Of a stretch of 64,000 nt of DNA, positions 1 through 10,305 are shown piece after piece. This DNA is from Agarophyton chilense (Eukaryota > Rhodophyta > Florideophyceae > Gracilariales > Gracilariaceae). A program made the position numbers and the translations under genes. Under the pieces are notes generated by a model. It ran no database searches, was not told where the DNA came from, and saw nothing but the letters and a program-made list of their open reading frames with translations. Position 1 is the stretch's first letter. The number at the start of each line of letters is the position of its first letter. Where the stretch lies: the NCBI GenBank assembly GCA_030374765.1, contig JARGXX010000086.1, positions 1,178,001-1,242,000 on the forward strand, given 5' to 3'.

Positions 1-1
1 C

Positions 2-3000
2 GCTACCGTGTTTATGGCTCTGGATGCTAACTGGGGCTACTGGCAAGTCCCAGTCCGGGAAGAGGACCGAGACAAAACTGCGTTTGTTTGCCATTCGGGT
101 TCCTACCGCTTCAAGCGGATGCCGTTTGGTTTAACCAATGCACCGGCCACCTTTCAAAGGGCAATAGACCTACTGATGTCGCGTTTCAAGTGGCGCACGT
201 GCCTTGTCTACTTGGACGACATCATTGTCTTTTCCAGAAACCTGGACGATCACCTGACCCACGTGCGGGACGTGATGACCGTACTGCGAGACGCAGGAAT
301 AACCGTCAAGTTGAGGAAGTGCGAGTTCTTCACCGACACGGTGAAGTATCTCGGGCACGCCATCCGTCCAGGACGGTTAATGATCGAACAAGTTCGTATC
401 AAGTCCCTCTGCGAGGCGAAGGAGCCCCGTACTCAAACGGAGCTCCGATCCTTTTTAGGTCTGGTCAACGTCTATCGACGGTTTATACCGAGTTTCTCGG
501 ATATCGCCGCTCCGCTAAACGCGCTACTGCGGAAGGGCCAGCCACCAAAGCTTGCGCCATTTACCACCGATCAGTCGGAATCTTTTCGCTCCTTGATTAA
601 GGCAGTTACGACAGCTCCCATCCTATCCTTGCCCAAACCTGGGCTTCCCTACTCCATCGACACCGACGCCAGCGACCACCAGGTGGGCGGCTCACTGTTC
701 CAAACCACCCCCAAGGGGGAACGCAAACCAATTGGCTATTGGTCCCGCACGCTGAACGTCCACGAGCGCAACTACTCGGTCTCCGAGAAGGAGTGCCTCG
801 CAGTGGTCTGGGCGTTATCCACTCTGCGCCCATACCTCATGGGCGTTCATTTCACCCTGTACACGGACCATGCCTCGTTGAGGTGGCTGCTGAACATCGC
901 AGATCCTTCTGGCCGCTTAATGCGGTGGCGCCTCCGCTTAGCGGAATTCGACTTCGAGGTCATCTACAAAAAGGGTGTCCAGAACACCCAAGCAGACGCC
1001 CTCTCTCGATTACCTACGACAGGTGAAGCACTTGCCGACCCGGAGGTCGACGAGATCCCGTGCTTTACCTTGGAAGGGGAAACACCGACGGAGTCGGATT
1101 GGCCCGAAACCGGAAAAGACACCATGGAAATGGATGAGCTACTCGCAGCGCGCGAGAATGAAACACCCGTACCCGGGACCTTTGTACCCATCTCCACCGA
1201 GGAGATGATCCGAGAACAGTTCGGCGACCCGTTCTGCACGCGCATACGGGCCCGCCTAAACTGTGGAGAGGACCTCCCGTTCGAGGTAAACGACATCGGT
1301 TACCTCGTCCGGACGGTGAACCACCGATCCCAGATCGTGGTCCCCCACACCCTGCAAACCAGGGTGCTCCACCTCTCACACTACCCGACCCTCGGGGGAC
1401 ACTCCGGTGGGAGAAAACTTTATCTAACCCTGCGAAGGGACTTTCATTGGCCCGCTATGGCGGTTGATTGCTACGCTACGGTGCAGTTCTGCACCCAATG
1501 CGCAAAGAACCGGGTGAAACTCCGGAAGCACTCCAAACGGATGAAGCTTTTCCCCGCAAGGGCGCCCCTCGAGTTTGTCGCAATCGACATTCTCGGGCCT
1601 CTACTCAAGACGCGCAAGGGAAACAAGTTCCTCTTTGTTATCACTGACCGCTTTTCGAAGCTGGTGCGCACCGTACCTTTACGGAAGATCACCGCTTTCA
1701 CGGTTGCGAACGCCTTCGTTACGCACTGGGCGTTCGTTTATGGCCCTCCGATAGAGGTCCTATCCAATAACGGTAAACAGTTCCCCTCTAAGTTCTTTCA
1801 GGACGTCTGCCGCATCCTCGACGTCAAGAACCTGTTTACTACCACCTACCACCCGCAAACAAACGAGCAGTTGGAACGCTTCAACCGCACCTTACTCGCG
1901 TCGCTACGCTCCTACGTATCCGATCACCCAATGACGTGGGATATTTATTCTGATGCTATCACCTACGCCTACAACACGCAGGTTCACCGGACAACCGGTC
2001 TGACTCCCTTCGAGCTTGTGCTCTCCAGGACAACCCCGCCAGTGGCGGTCGAACCCCAACACAGGGTCAACTCTTTCCCATCCGTAGGTCCATACCGCCT
2101 CAAGTGGAAGAACTGGCTTACCAAGCTCGTACCGGTCGCCCGGAAGTCCATGGAACGTGCCCAGGCCGCCTACAAGCGGGATTTTGATAACCGCTTACGC
2201 GGACCACTACCGGCACCGCCCAAGCCGGGAACCTACGTGTTCGTTGGCCGGGAGTACTACAACCCCCGGACCGACAAGCGTCACAAGCTCTCGCCTGTCG
2301 CTGAAGGTCCGTTCCGGGTCGTGTCCTCCCTCCCCGGCACCGTTGTGGTGGACAAGAACGGCGACCACGAACGTCTTTCACAAGACCACATCGTAGCCGC
2401 CCCACCGCCGCAGGCGGAAACCGCATCAGCCCCCGTCGAAACGGCCTCGGATACCACGGGTACAACGGTGGCACCACGCCCCGCCGTGGTACCGCACCCC
2501 TCACGGGGTCTCTCCGATATACCGACTTTATCGGGACCACCGGCAATGCCGGAAACACCTGGCCCTCGCGGCCAGCTACCCTTACGGGCGCCGCGCAGTG
2601 GTATTTATACCCGCCATGCGGTTAGCCCACCATCACCCGTCGCTCCGTCTAAGGAGGGGGAGGGGACCCGCTCAATCGCGGAAGCGTCGCCGTCGCAACG
2701 GAAGTTTAACCGGACACCCCGGGCAAGGCCCCCGAGAGGGCAACCGGCATCGTCGCCGGACGCCAATCCGCTCCCGCGGGACGCGGCGGTCAACCCGACC
2801 GCCAGGCAACCTCGCAAGGTGAACCAAGGCGCTCGAAGACCCGAAGCCGGGAAGCGAGACCCTACGGACGCTCCGCATCGCGTGGAAGCAACTGAGGGCT
2901 CCCCGCACATTCGCGGTCGCACACCGAGCGTTTCGGTCGATACTGGTTCCCCGGCGGGCGCTGCGCAAGCAGGTCTAGCGAGCCACTCCGTTGAGAACGG

Positions 3001-3754
3001 TACGAATCTCATGGGGGAAAAGAGGCGCGACGATAAGTCGAAAACCGCCTCCCTTGCAGAACAATCGGAGCCAACCGTCTGCGACGGTCCGACCACCCGT
3101 CCTCAAGTTCACGTGATCCGGGCGGGAGATCGGACCAATGGGCACCCGGCATCCCGGTCATTGTCTGACAGCCACCCCGCGGAGTCGGATCGCCGGGACG
3201 GTGAACCACTCACCGCCCACGGCGCACCGCACAGCGGAAACTGCCCACCAATGGGAACGCCGCATGCCGCAAATCAAGCGGAGGCCTCCGACGAACCGTC
3301 ACTAAGACGGAAGGACCCCCGCAAACTTGCGGTAAGAGCGGACTTCAGGGAAGCCCCTACCGTCCAGCGGAAAGGCAACCCGGCCGCGCCGGCAACTTCC
3401 GCGAAGCGGTACGGCAGCCCCGGCAACCCGGCAACAACCGCAGAGCGGAATGACAAACCGGGTGACCCGGAACAGGCGACGACGAGCCCAGCACCACGCG
3501 GCGCTGATGCTCGGGTCACCACCACCCGGCAAGGCCGGCAAGTTTACGTGCAGGAGTACGTCCTCGACCGAATCGTCGGACATAGCTACGATGAGCACGG
3601 GGTGCTCCAGTACCGGACCCGCTGGTACGGATACGGGCCGGAGTGGGACACCTCGGAGCCCATCGAGCACCTCCCGCGCTCTGCGGTAATGCGATACCAC
3701 CACCTTGCGGGGACCGCACTCCCAGCCACGCTGGTAAACGCCCAAGAGGGATAA
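2..3754 (+). CDS. pol: Gypsy pol polyprotein, partial (RT, RNase H, integrase, chromodomain)
   Basis: This polyprotein copies element RNA into DNA and integrates it. The frame is open at the window edge, so the N-terminus is missing; residues here count from base 8. RT shows YLDD at residues 68-71. RNase H follows (DTDAS, SEKE and TDHAS motifs). Integrase has an H-H-C-C zinc finger (HYP, GGH, CTQC) near residues 455-495 and a catalytic core. A long Pro/Arg-rich linker (about 800-1170) precedes a chromodomain (about 1180-1235, RWYGYGPEWD), which in this clade is thought to target chromatin. One oddity matters: integrase Asp1 (residue 527) and Glu (623) are present, but the second catalytic Asp is Asn (LSNNG, codon 1766-1768). 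The related element B has Asp there. The frame therefore looks intact but its integrase is probably inactive. Confidence 0.95.
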   Translation, partial: ATVFMALDANWGYWQVPVREEDRDKTAFVCHSGSYRFKRMPFGLTNAPATFQRAIDLLMSRFKWRTCLVYLDDIIVFSRNLDDHLTHVRDVMTVLRDAGITVKLRKCEFFTDTVKYLGHAIRPGRLMIEQVRIKSLCEAKEPRTQTELRSFLGLVNVYRRFIPSFSDIAAPLNALLRKGQPPKLAPFTTDQSESFRSLIKAVTTAPILSLPKPGLPYSIDTDASDHQVGGSLFQTTPKGERKPIGYWSRTLNVHERNYSVSEKECLAVVWALSTLRPYLMGVHFTLYTDHASLRWLLNIADPSGRLMRWRLRLAEFDFEVIYKKGVQNTQADALSRLPTTGEALADPEVDEIPCFTLEGETPTESDWPETGKDTMEMDELLAARENETPVPGTFVPISTEEMIREQFGDPFCTRIRARLNCGEDLPFEVNDIGYLVRTVNHRSQIVVPHTLQTRVLHLSHYPTLGGHSGGRKLYLTLRRDFHWPAMAVDCYATVQFCTQCAKNRVKLRKHSKRMKLFPARAPLEFVAIDILGPLLKTRKGNKFLFVITDRFSKLVRTVPLRKITAFTVANAFVTHWAFVYGPPIEVLSNNGKQFPSKFFQDVCRILDVKNLFTTTYHPQTNEQLERFNRTLLASLRSYVSDHPMTWDIYSDAITYAYNTQVHRTTGLTPFELVLSRTTPPVAVEPQHRVNSFPSVGPYRLKWKNWLTKLVPVARKSMERAQAAYKRDFDNRLRGPLPAPPKPGTYVFVGREYYNPRTDKRHKLSPVAEGPFRVVSSLPGTVVVDKNGDHERLSQDHIVAAPPPQAETASAPVETASDTTGTTVAPRPAVVPHPSRGLSDIPTLSGPPAMPETPGPRGQLPLRAPRSGIYTRHAVSPPSPVAPSKEGEGTRSIAEASPSQRKFNRTPRARPPRGQPASSPDANPLPRDAAVNPTARQPRKVNQGARRPEAGKRDPTDAPHRVEATEGSPHIRGRTPSVSVDTGSPAGAAQAGLASHSVENGTNLMGEKRRDDKSKTASLAEQSEPTVCDGPTTRPQVHVIRAGDRTNGHPASRSLSDSHPAESDRRDGEPLTAHGAPHSGNCPPMGTPHAANQAEASDEPSLRRKDPRKLAVRADFREAPTVQRKGNPAAPATSAKRYGSPGNPATTAERNDKPGDPEQATTSPAPRGADARVTTTRQGRQVYVQEYVLDRIVGHSYDEHGVLQYRTRWYGYGPEWDTSEPIEHLPRSAVMRYHHLAGTALPATLVNAQEG

Positions 3755-4086
3755 ACCGTGAACACGGAATGGAATGGCTGATGGCGCCACGCGCCATCTC
3801 CGTCCATGCCCCAACGCGGGGAAGGAAGCAACCGCTCACGCTATCCCAACGTCGTTGGTGGTCGTGCCAGTTACCTGGTCCGCGCGCGAAGCGCCCACCG
3901 TTAAACACGGAACTCCCAGCTAAACTGGTTCCCTGCAACTCCGGAACCCCGGTAGAAGGCCGGTACCCCGGAAAGAAAGAAGCGGACTTGGGAAAGGGCG
4001 TCGGAAAGGCGACCCTCTTCTTTTATTTCTCACTACTGGCAAGGGCGCCCTAGTGGGGCCGCCCTACATTCTACCGGAAGCTCCGG
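3755..4086. other. Convergent spacer between pol and the antisense gene (element A)
   Basis: This 332-bp stretch lies between the pol stop on the plus strand and the antisense gene stop on the minus strand. Transcripts from both strands would converge here. I see no gene in it. Confidence 0.6.
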
Positions 4087-5862
4087 TCATCTCTCCGCAC
4101 GAGGTGGACCCCCGCCCAGGCGGTTGGCTAAGGCATCTCGCATGGCGGCCACATCACCCGAGATCTCGGAAGGGCGAAGCCCCACCTCCATAAGGAAGCG
4201 CGCGATGACCTCGCCCCGCTCCGCGCCAGCGGCAGTTGCGGGCGGGCCCGCCACCGATGGAGTCGGATAGGAATCCGTTCTCACGGCATCAGCAGCCCCG
4301 GATGGAGCCGCACCACCGTATTTAACGGACCCCTCACCGGCCTCGCCGGACTCGTCATCCTCCATCGGAGCGTAACCCGAATCCTCCGGTTCGTTTTCGA
4401 CCATCGGGTCACCATCCGCATAGCCGCGGTAATAGTCGCTCGAGTCGACATACCCTCGCGGGTGGTCGGCCGGGACTTTACGCGGCGCATGCCGGTTGGC
4501 TTCCGCTTCCTCGCGGCTGATCTCGTGGTACTCCCAGGGGTCGAAGTAGATGAAATCCCCCGCTAGCGCGGTATTCCTCCCGAATCCGGGGCCAGACCCG
4601 CGACGAAGTTGAATGCGTTGGGAGTTCTCCAGCGGGACCTCATCCCACCGGACCCCCTCCACAAAGTCGAGGAGGCCCAGCATCTCTTCTTCGTTCGCCT
4701 CGCCTCCGAGGGGGATGCGAATGTCCAAACGGCGGATCGCAGCCCGCACACGCGGTGGCACGTACCACAATCGGTATTGGTCGTACGCCTCAGCGAGGAT
4801 AAAAGCCGCAGTGCGGACGGCCCATTCGATTACCACGACGGACCACCACCCCGACTGGGGATCGTTCAAGAACGACGACCCTACATAGGTGAAGACTGGG
4901 GGCAGCTTAATGAAGCAACCCCAGCACGCATCCAAGGAGGACCACCAGTCTGGGAGACTGACGTACCGACCACGTCGGTGAGCAGGCGCGATGCCCTCAA
5001 TCTCCGTGTTCTGGTACGGTACGAAATACCCGGTCCGGGCCCGCCAACGCCGCTCATCGCGGATGAAGTTCTGAAGGAAGCTCGAACGCCACTGCCGCGG
5101 TTGGTAGCGGAACTCTGCCCGAAGAATCGGTCGTCCCCAGAAAAGGGCTTCTTGCCGAGCGATCGGTGTGCCCCTCCAAGCGAGGGTTTCCAATCCGTTA
5201 AGACGGTCACAGTACGACATTTCCCCGCGAGTGCGGTAAAGGTGGACGTCGAATTCGACCTCTGGCGGTATCGGGAACTCGAAAGGCGCCCGATGGTGCC
5301 TGAGATAAGCGATCCGCACAAGCGCGGCCTGAGCCTCCGCAGAGAATTCACCGCGTCGGCGGAGTATGTGGTGTACCGGAATGGCGATACGATTACGCCA
5401 ATCCCAGTACATGGTCACCACGCCGGGCGGGTCGCCCGGGAGTATCTCCGAATTATCGGTGTAGGATTGGATCAAATCCTCGTCGCGGACAGCCAATGGG
5501 TGAAACCAAGGCGCATACCGCAACATCGCGGAGCCATGCCGAGTTCTCGGATTTGCACCCACAAGGGCGTCGTAGGTCGGCCACTGCGGTGGGTCCGCCT
5601 GTCCGCGAAGGCGGGCGCCAATACGGTGAGTTTCGTACGCGAGGTTGGTAACATCCCCAGGGTGGGGCGCGGATTGGAAGCCGGTGGAACCGCCAAGGGC
5701 GGGAGTCGCGGATGTGTTATGACGGTCGGGGTTGGACATGGTTCGTGTTGGTGTGCTGTGGTCGGAATCGGATGCGAAGAGCGTGCGTGGGATCCTTGGT
5801 GACGGTGTGTTGGTTTCCGGAGACCCGGTGTCGGACGCGCTCTTATCATGACGAGCTGCCAT
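4087..5862 (-). CDS. Antisense accessory protein of Gypsy element A, 591 aa, function unknown
   Basis: This intact 591-codon frame lies between pol and the 3' LTR but on the opposite strand. Its ATG is about 45 bp inside the LTR, so an antisense promoter in or next to the 3' LTR is the simplest source of its transcript. The N-terminal ~75 residues are Ser/Thr/Pro-rich. A globular region rich in Trp, Tyr and Arg follows (about 90-400), with the landmarks PVHHILRRR, RPILRAEFR, FVPYQN, LPDWWSS and YDQYRLWYVPPR. Next comes an acidic linker (about 480-530) and a short C-terminal helical segment (FLMEVGLRPSEISGD). I recognise no known domain. Homologous antisense genes occur in elements B and C, so the frame is under conservation and is not a shadow of GC-rich DNA. 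The function is unknown; regulation, packaging or counter-silencing are only guesses. Confidence 0.85.
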   Translation of the reverse strand: MAARHDKSASDTGSPETNTPSPRIPRTLFASDSDHSTPTRTMSNPDRHNTSATPALGGSTGFQSAPHPGDVTNLAYETHRIGARLRGQADPPQWPTYDALVGANPRTRHGSAMLRYAPWFHPLAVRDEDLIQSYTDNSEILPGDPPGVVTMYWDWRNRIAIPVHHILRRRGEFSAEAQAALVRIAYLRHHRAPFEFPIPPEVEFDVHLYRTRGEMSYCDRLNGLETLAWRGTPIARQEALFWGRPILRAEFRYQPRQWRSSFLQNFIRDERRWRARTGYFVPYQNTEIEGIAPAHRRGRYVSLPDWWSSLDACWGCFIKLPPVFTYVGSSFLNDPQSGWWSVVVIEWAVRTAAFILAEAYDQYRLWYVPPRVRAAIRRLDIRIPLGGEANEEEMLGLLDFVEGVRWDEVPLENSQRIQLRRGSGPGFGRNTALAGDFIYFDPWEYHEISREEAEANRHAPRKVPADHPRGYVDSSDYYRGYADGDPMVENEPEDSGYAPMEDDESGEAGEGSVKYGGAAPSGAADAVRTDSYPTPSVAGPPATAAGAERGEVIARFLMEVGLRPSEISGDVAAMRDALANRLGGGPPRAER

Positions 5863-5896
5863 GCCGACTTCCTCTTCGAGGTGTTCGCCCTGTCTT

Positions 5897-5906
5897 AAGG
5901 GGGGGA
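5897..5906 (+). promoter_or_regulatory. Polypurine tract of element A
   Basis: The purine run AAGGGGGGGA sits two bases upstream of the TGAAG start of the 3' LTR. This is where the plus-strand DNA primer of an LTR retrotransposon is expected. Confidence 0.75.
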
Positions 5907-5908
5907 TA

Positions 5909-6772
5909 TGAAGAGCAACGTCCTCTAGGGAGGTTTTTGGGGACTTAAGTTTTTTCCGGAGCCTCCGGCGTGCAACCTCGTTATGAGTAGGAGTAATCCG
6001 TTTTCACGGCGATGGCCGGAACGCCGGTGATGCACCGGCGGGACCGGGTGCCATACACGTGGCCGCAGCGCCCGCGCGACACGTGGCCGCCAGATTGGCC
6101 CCTTTGTTAGACGGACATTTAGCTATTTAGGATAGACTTTATTTATTCTATTCTACGGTGACTACAGTACTTAGGCCGCCGGCCTCGCGGCCGCCGGTCC
6201 AGTAAAGTCTCCCCAACAAGGGTGATCTTGGTCTTCCAGATCTTGGCTCTGGGTCGAACCGCCTGCGCGGATATACAACTCCTTACGGAGGGATTTCCCG
6301 TGGTGCACGGCTTCCCAACCCCCTTGGACGTTCAAGCAGCCTTCGTGCGTTGGGTATCTATTCCCACTTTCATGGTTCCGCCCGTGTATACGGTTTGCTA
6401 CACCCGGCAGTGCCGGCTATTCCCGAGTCCCCTCTTGCGACTCGTGTTCAACCTCGCCCTCTTGCCTCCGTTCCCATTTTCCTTCCCTTTTCCTCCCCTT
6501 CATTGGGCAATTCCCGCTATTGTGGCTCGCACTGACACCTGTCGTGCTCGCCACTCTCGTGGGTTTTGCCTCCTCAGAGGATACGCAAGCACCGCTTCGG
6601 CGGATACTCTCGGCTTCTTTCAGCCTCCCTGCGCCCGTCGCGACGGTTCGGCTCCGGCTTACACCCGGCATTGCGCGCCGATCCCTGGGAGGGCTCTACC
6701 GCGCCGGTTACCTCGTGAGAGGAAGATCCGGACGTCTTCGTAGGTTTTCCCCCTTGGGGGCATTGTCCTACA
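5909..6772 (+). repeat. 3' LTR of Gypsy element A (864 bp)
   Basis: The repeat starts TGAAGAGCAACG just after the polypurine tract and ends GCATTGTCCTACA, the same end style as the 887-bp LTRs of element B. An AT-rich block near 6115-6160 could hold a core promoter. The 9-mer ACACGTGGC occurs twice (6055-6063 and 6079-6087). The partner 5' LTR is outside the window, so the start is inferred from homology with element B and from the polypurine tract. Confidence 0.85.
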
Positions 6773-6779
6773 CTACTAC

Positions 6780-6984
6780 TGTACTAAAATGAATATAATT
6801 ACAATTACAATTTCTAACAATTACTCAACCAGAAGGTACATGTCAACACTACACGTGGCTGACAACACCTAGATGGTAGCTCGCCCGGACCTGCATGGCC
6901 GATAATCCCTCGCACCCATCACCTACAGGGTCAGTGCTGTATATTGACAACCTCAAAGGTCAGACCTTCTGCCACTATACGACA
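6780..6984 (-). repeat. 3' LTR of element C
   Basis: On the minus strand this reads TGTCGTATAG...TTTTAGTACA, 205 bp, and matches the repeat at 17839-18043 with few differences. Similarity continues 4-6 bp beyond the CA end (to about 6776), so the outer boundary is uncertain by a few bases. It contains ACACGTGGC at 6851-6859 and several ACC-N4/5-GGT palindromes. Confidence 0.88.
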
Positions 6985-6986
6985 GA

Positions 6987-6996
6987 CCTCCTTCCT
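6987..6996 (-). promoter_or_regulatory. Polypurine tract of element C
   Basis: Read on the minus strand this is AGGAAGGAGG, located two bases before the TGTCG start of the 3' LTR. It fixes the inner boundary of that LTR. Confidence 0.65.
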
Positions 6997-7679
6997 ACCC
7001 GTGAGGCACGCCCCGTGTCTCCTTTCATCAACCCATAGAGGTGTAGCAAGCGACAGCGGCGCGGGCATCGGAGTGGTGTCTGCGCACGGCGCGCGATCCC
7101 TTGAGGTTCAGAACTCGGCGCCAGTATCGGTTGGGGAGGGCGCGCGGCGACGTCGGCACACGAAATGAGCGACAACCATTCAGGTAGGGACTGTTATGAG
7201 GGCGATGCAGTGTAATTAGCGCGCTCGCGGACACCGTTTCGGTGGCGGTCCTGCTTGCTTGCGATTTTGCTTCCGCATAGCCTCCCTGTCTAACCAAGTT
7301 GGTGTCTCACCTTTTCCCGGTTACTCAAACTTCAGTTCCCTCCTAGGTCTCTGCGCAGCGCCGTCCCGCCTGGTCGTTCCCACGGCTCGACAACCCTTCA
7401 GGTAGGGCTGCCTTTAATTGGCGGTGTCGCGACAGTAACCGTTTGTCCGGCTTTTCCCTGAAGGTTTCCTGGCTTCTCGACCTTTCAGGTTTCTTCTACC
7501 TTGTAAGGATTGACTCGTGGCGCCGGTGGGGCCTGAGCCTGCGTCGATACAACCATTGAGGTGTTGGCGTGGGTCCTTGGTGGAAGCTTCCGGTTGTGAG
7601 ACCTTATTGGTGTTGAGCGCCCTCGTCGGTAATAACGCGACCTTTTTCCGGTTTTGCATTCCGTCTTACCCTCAAGGCA
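6997..7679. other. Leader between the element C 3' LTR and its antisense gene
   Basis: I find no convincing gene in these ~680 bp. The stretch is the upstream region of the plus-strand antisense gene and carries one of the densest runs of ACC-N5-GGT palindromes, for example at 7175-7185, 7233-7243 and 7293-7303. Confidence 0.5.
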
Positions 7680-10145
7680 ATGACAGGATCGCGCCGCCTC
7701 CGCGCACGCGTTCGAACCCATTCGGTACCACGTCGGTGCACCTCGCGCTGCATCGTGGATTCGTCCCCGATACCTGGAAGGAGTTGGTCGTCCCCACAAG
7801 CATCACCAGCGCTCGAGAGACGTGAGATGCCGATTACCATTGAGGTTGAAGAAGGCGGAGATTCCGAGGGGATTGATACCCCTGCAGTTATGCCTTTAAG
7901 GTTGGATTGGTCCCGTTCCACGATACCTCAAAGGTCTGGACCCGCTCGCGACCGCACGTCGGCCACTGTTGTACCCGAAATGTCAATGTCGGTACTACCG
8001 GAAAGGTTGGATCCGTTGGCCGTCTCCTCAGAACGGACCGAGGAGGCTCTACTTCAGAAGGATGAATACCCGCTGGTGTTCACCGCGGCGGTGGAGGTCG
8101 AGTCATCACCTCGTTCGTCGGGTCGAGCTACGGCCTTACCAACCATGTCAGGTAGCGGCCCATCTCGTGGCCGCGGACGCGGTGGTATTACCAAGAGGGT
8201 GAATCCCTCGACTTCGCGAACGCCTACCAACATTGGGTTTCACAGCATGCCTGTCCCTGCGACTCAGTTCTCCCCTGGGACTCCGGCTGACCCGTAGCAA
8301 CGCAGTGGTGGACTTCCTTCGACGATTCAAACCAATTGGGATCACAATCTCGCGTTCGGCGCGGCGAACCGGACGACGAGTCAGTATGGACCTTTTGGTA
8401 TTACCTCCGACCAGGTGACGAACAATGACCTGTTGAAGCACGATTGGCCTGTGGCGGTGGGGAATTCGTCACAGCCGGCAGCTCTTACCAGGCCATAATT
8501 GGATGCCTACATGGGTTTGCCCCGTTGGGACTGCGAGCGCCTTCGCTCCGTTCCATTGTTTTTGAAGAAACGGGACCAAGAATCTCAAACTCGTCAGGGT
8601 CGACTGGAATGTTACCAGAGTCGGCAGCGTCATACAACTTTGAGGTATTTCATCCCGCCGATATATCCGAGCGACTTGCCGTATGTGCGCATCGAACCGG
8701 AACTGGATTATTACCGTCGATTGGTGGTGCAAATGTGCCAGTACCCGTTTATTCCGGAGACTTACCTTCCGGTTTCACCTGACTTGGTTTCCCTGAATCG
8801 GCCTTTCACCACCCTCAATTGGGCTGACCGTAGTATGTGGGGCGAGGATGCAGCGACAGAGAGTCGAATTCGCACTAGCAACTGGTACACTTGCGTTATG
8901 CATATGTTTCATAACGTTGAGTACTTCTCACAACCTACGAAGGACGGAAACGATTGGTACATGCTTCGACCAGAGTGGTGGGAGTCCTATGAGGTTCCGT
9001 TATCACTGAGCGTGCCCACTCCGCTGGTCTTGGCGTACTTCGGGAGTCAGATTTCCAGGAACCTAGAGCGGTATTACCTCATTTGGGCGATTGCCTTCTC
9101 GAAATGGACCGTATAGGTTGCCATCCTGGCTCTGGAGGCCGCCCGTTACGGTATCGATTGGGATTGTCGCAATCCCGATTCTGACATATACCGAGAGGGT
9201 GTTCAACCTGTAGGTCGCATATTCTTCATACCTCCGAGGGTTGCCCAGGATATTTCCCGATTTGGTTACGGGAATATCGTGGAGGGGACCGATTCTACCG
9301 TGAAGGATTTGGACTCGTATCTCGAGAAGAGCAAGAATTACCTGTGGGATTCCCATCAAGGTTGGGAGGCTTTCGATCCCGCAACTTGGGAGATTGTGCC
9401 TCGCCACGCCCAATACTATCCCGGGGAGCCTTTTGTTTATGGAGCTCCCGCGAGCCCCGAACCTTATCACGGTACTGTGGAGACACCAGTTGGTAGGTAT
9501 GCTGGTCCCTTCCCGTCCGAGCCGTTATTTCAAGGTCGTAAGTCGCCTATCCCTACAGGTATGACTCCTACTCAATCGAGCTCTTCGCGGGTTGCTGGTC
9601 GGGTTCGACCTCTGTTGGCGGGTATTGCTCGGCCTCCGCTTCATTCTATGATGGATTCTCCGGCCGTGGTCGGTTTTCTGGCTCGAATTCGCCAGTCTTA
9701 CGTCACCAACTATCAGAGGGCTTGGCCTACCTCCGTGGTTGCTGCATTGACGCTCCTTGAAGGTTTGCTGCCGTGCCATGCGTACTACATGAAGGCACTG
9801 AACCAACTTGGTGAGTTCCGGAATCAGTTCCAGTTGGACATGTACCAACTGGCCACCCGTCAAGTTGCCAATCTGGCAAGCGTCTCTTCTGCTGCGCCAT
9901 CTGATCCTTTGACGGATCCCCTTCTAGGTGGAAACTTGAACCCTGCGGTTTTGCAACCTGCTCCGGCGGTTCCTTTCGTTCATCCTCTTTTAGTTTCTAC
10001 TCCTCTCCCCAGTGGCGGGGCTACCGCTCCTTCGCTACCTCTTAGGTCGATGGCTCCTAGCATTTCCGCGGGTTTTCCTCCGTGGGTAATCACTAACACG
10101 GGCCTTCCTGATTCCATTGCTCCTAAACCGACAGGTCCTTCTTAA
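7680..10145 (+). pseudogene. Antisense accessory gene of element C, broken by three in-frame stops
   Basis: This gene reads opposite to element C pol and occupies the same position as the antisense gene of element A. One frame stays readable for 2.4 kb, interrupted only by TAG 8295-8297, TAA 8496-8498 and TAG 9114-9116, with no frameshift. The start could be ATG 7680 or ATG 7827 (MPITIEVEE). Similarity to the element A protein is remote but ordered: a WW pair (RPEWWES), a YFGS block matching YVGSSF, a KWTV/LALEAA block matching EWAVR/ILAEAY, an IPPRV motif and FDP followed by WEI. After that comes a Pro/Ser-rich tail and a helical region (about 9730-9890). Function is unknown. Conservation across distant families argues that the ancestral protein mattered to the elements. 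Confidence 0.72.
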
Positions 10146-10305
10146 AGTAAATTGCTGTCTCTTCTTCTCTCCTCTACTGTTACATTTGGTTGTTCTTTCG
10201 TGTTCTTCGTTGTAGGTAATCTGACACAGATATGCGTCCACCTTCTGCGGAAAACGACGTCTCTTCTCCCCCTTCCTTAGGCCTGAGTACCACGAAGGTC
10301 TAAGG
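10146..10305. other. Convergent spacer between the antisense gene and pol of element C
   Basis: This is the short convergent interval between the end of the plus-strand antisense gene and the end of minus-strand pol, mirroring 3755-4086 in element A. No gene is visible. Confidence 0.5.

Larger units (their letters stand above)
1..6772 (+). mobile_element. Ty3/Gypsy LTR retrotransposon A, 3' half (5' end outside window)
   Basis: The window opens inside the reverse transcriptase of a chromodomain Gypsy element and runs through pol, an antisense gene, a polypurine tract and the 3' LTR. Its 5' LTR, gag and protease lie upstream of base 1. It is the best preserved element here: both long reading frames are uninterrupted. 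Element C begins only a few bases after its 3' LTR, so the 3' target duplication cannot be matched to a 5' partner within the window. Confidence 0.93.

Noticed and set aside
2118..3938. Several long minus-strand frames opposite element A pol
   Set aside because: They lie over the GC-rich, Pro/Arg-rich linker of pol, show low-complexity translations and have no counterpart in element B. They look like shadows, unlike the antisense gene at 4087-5862.
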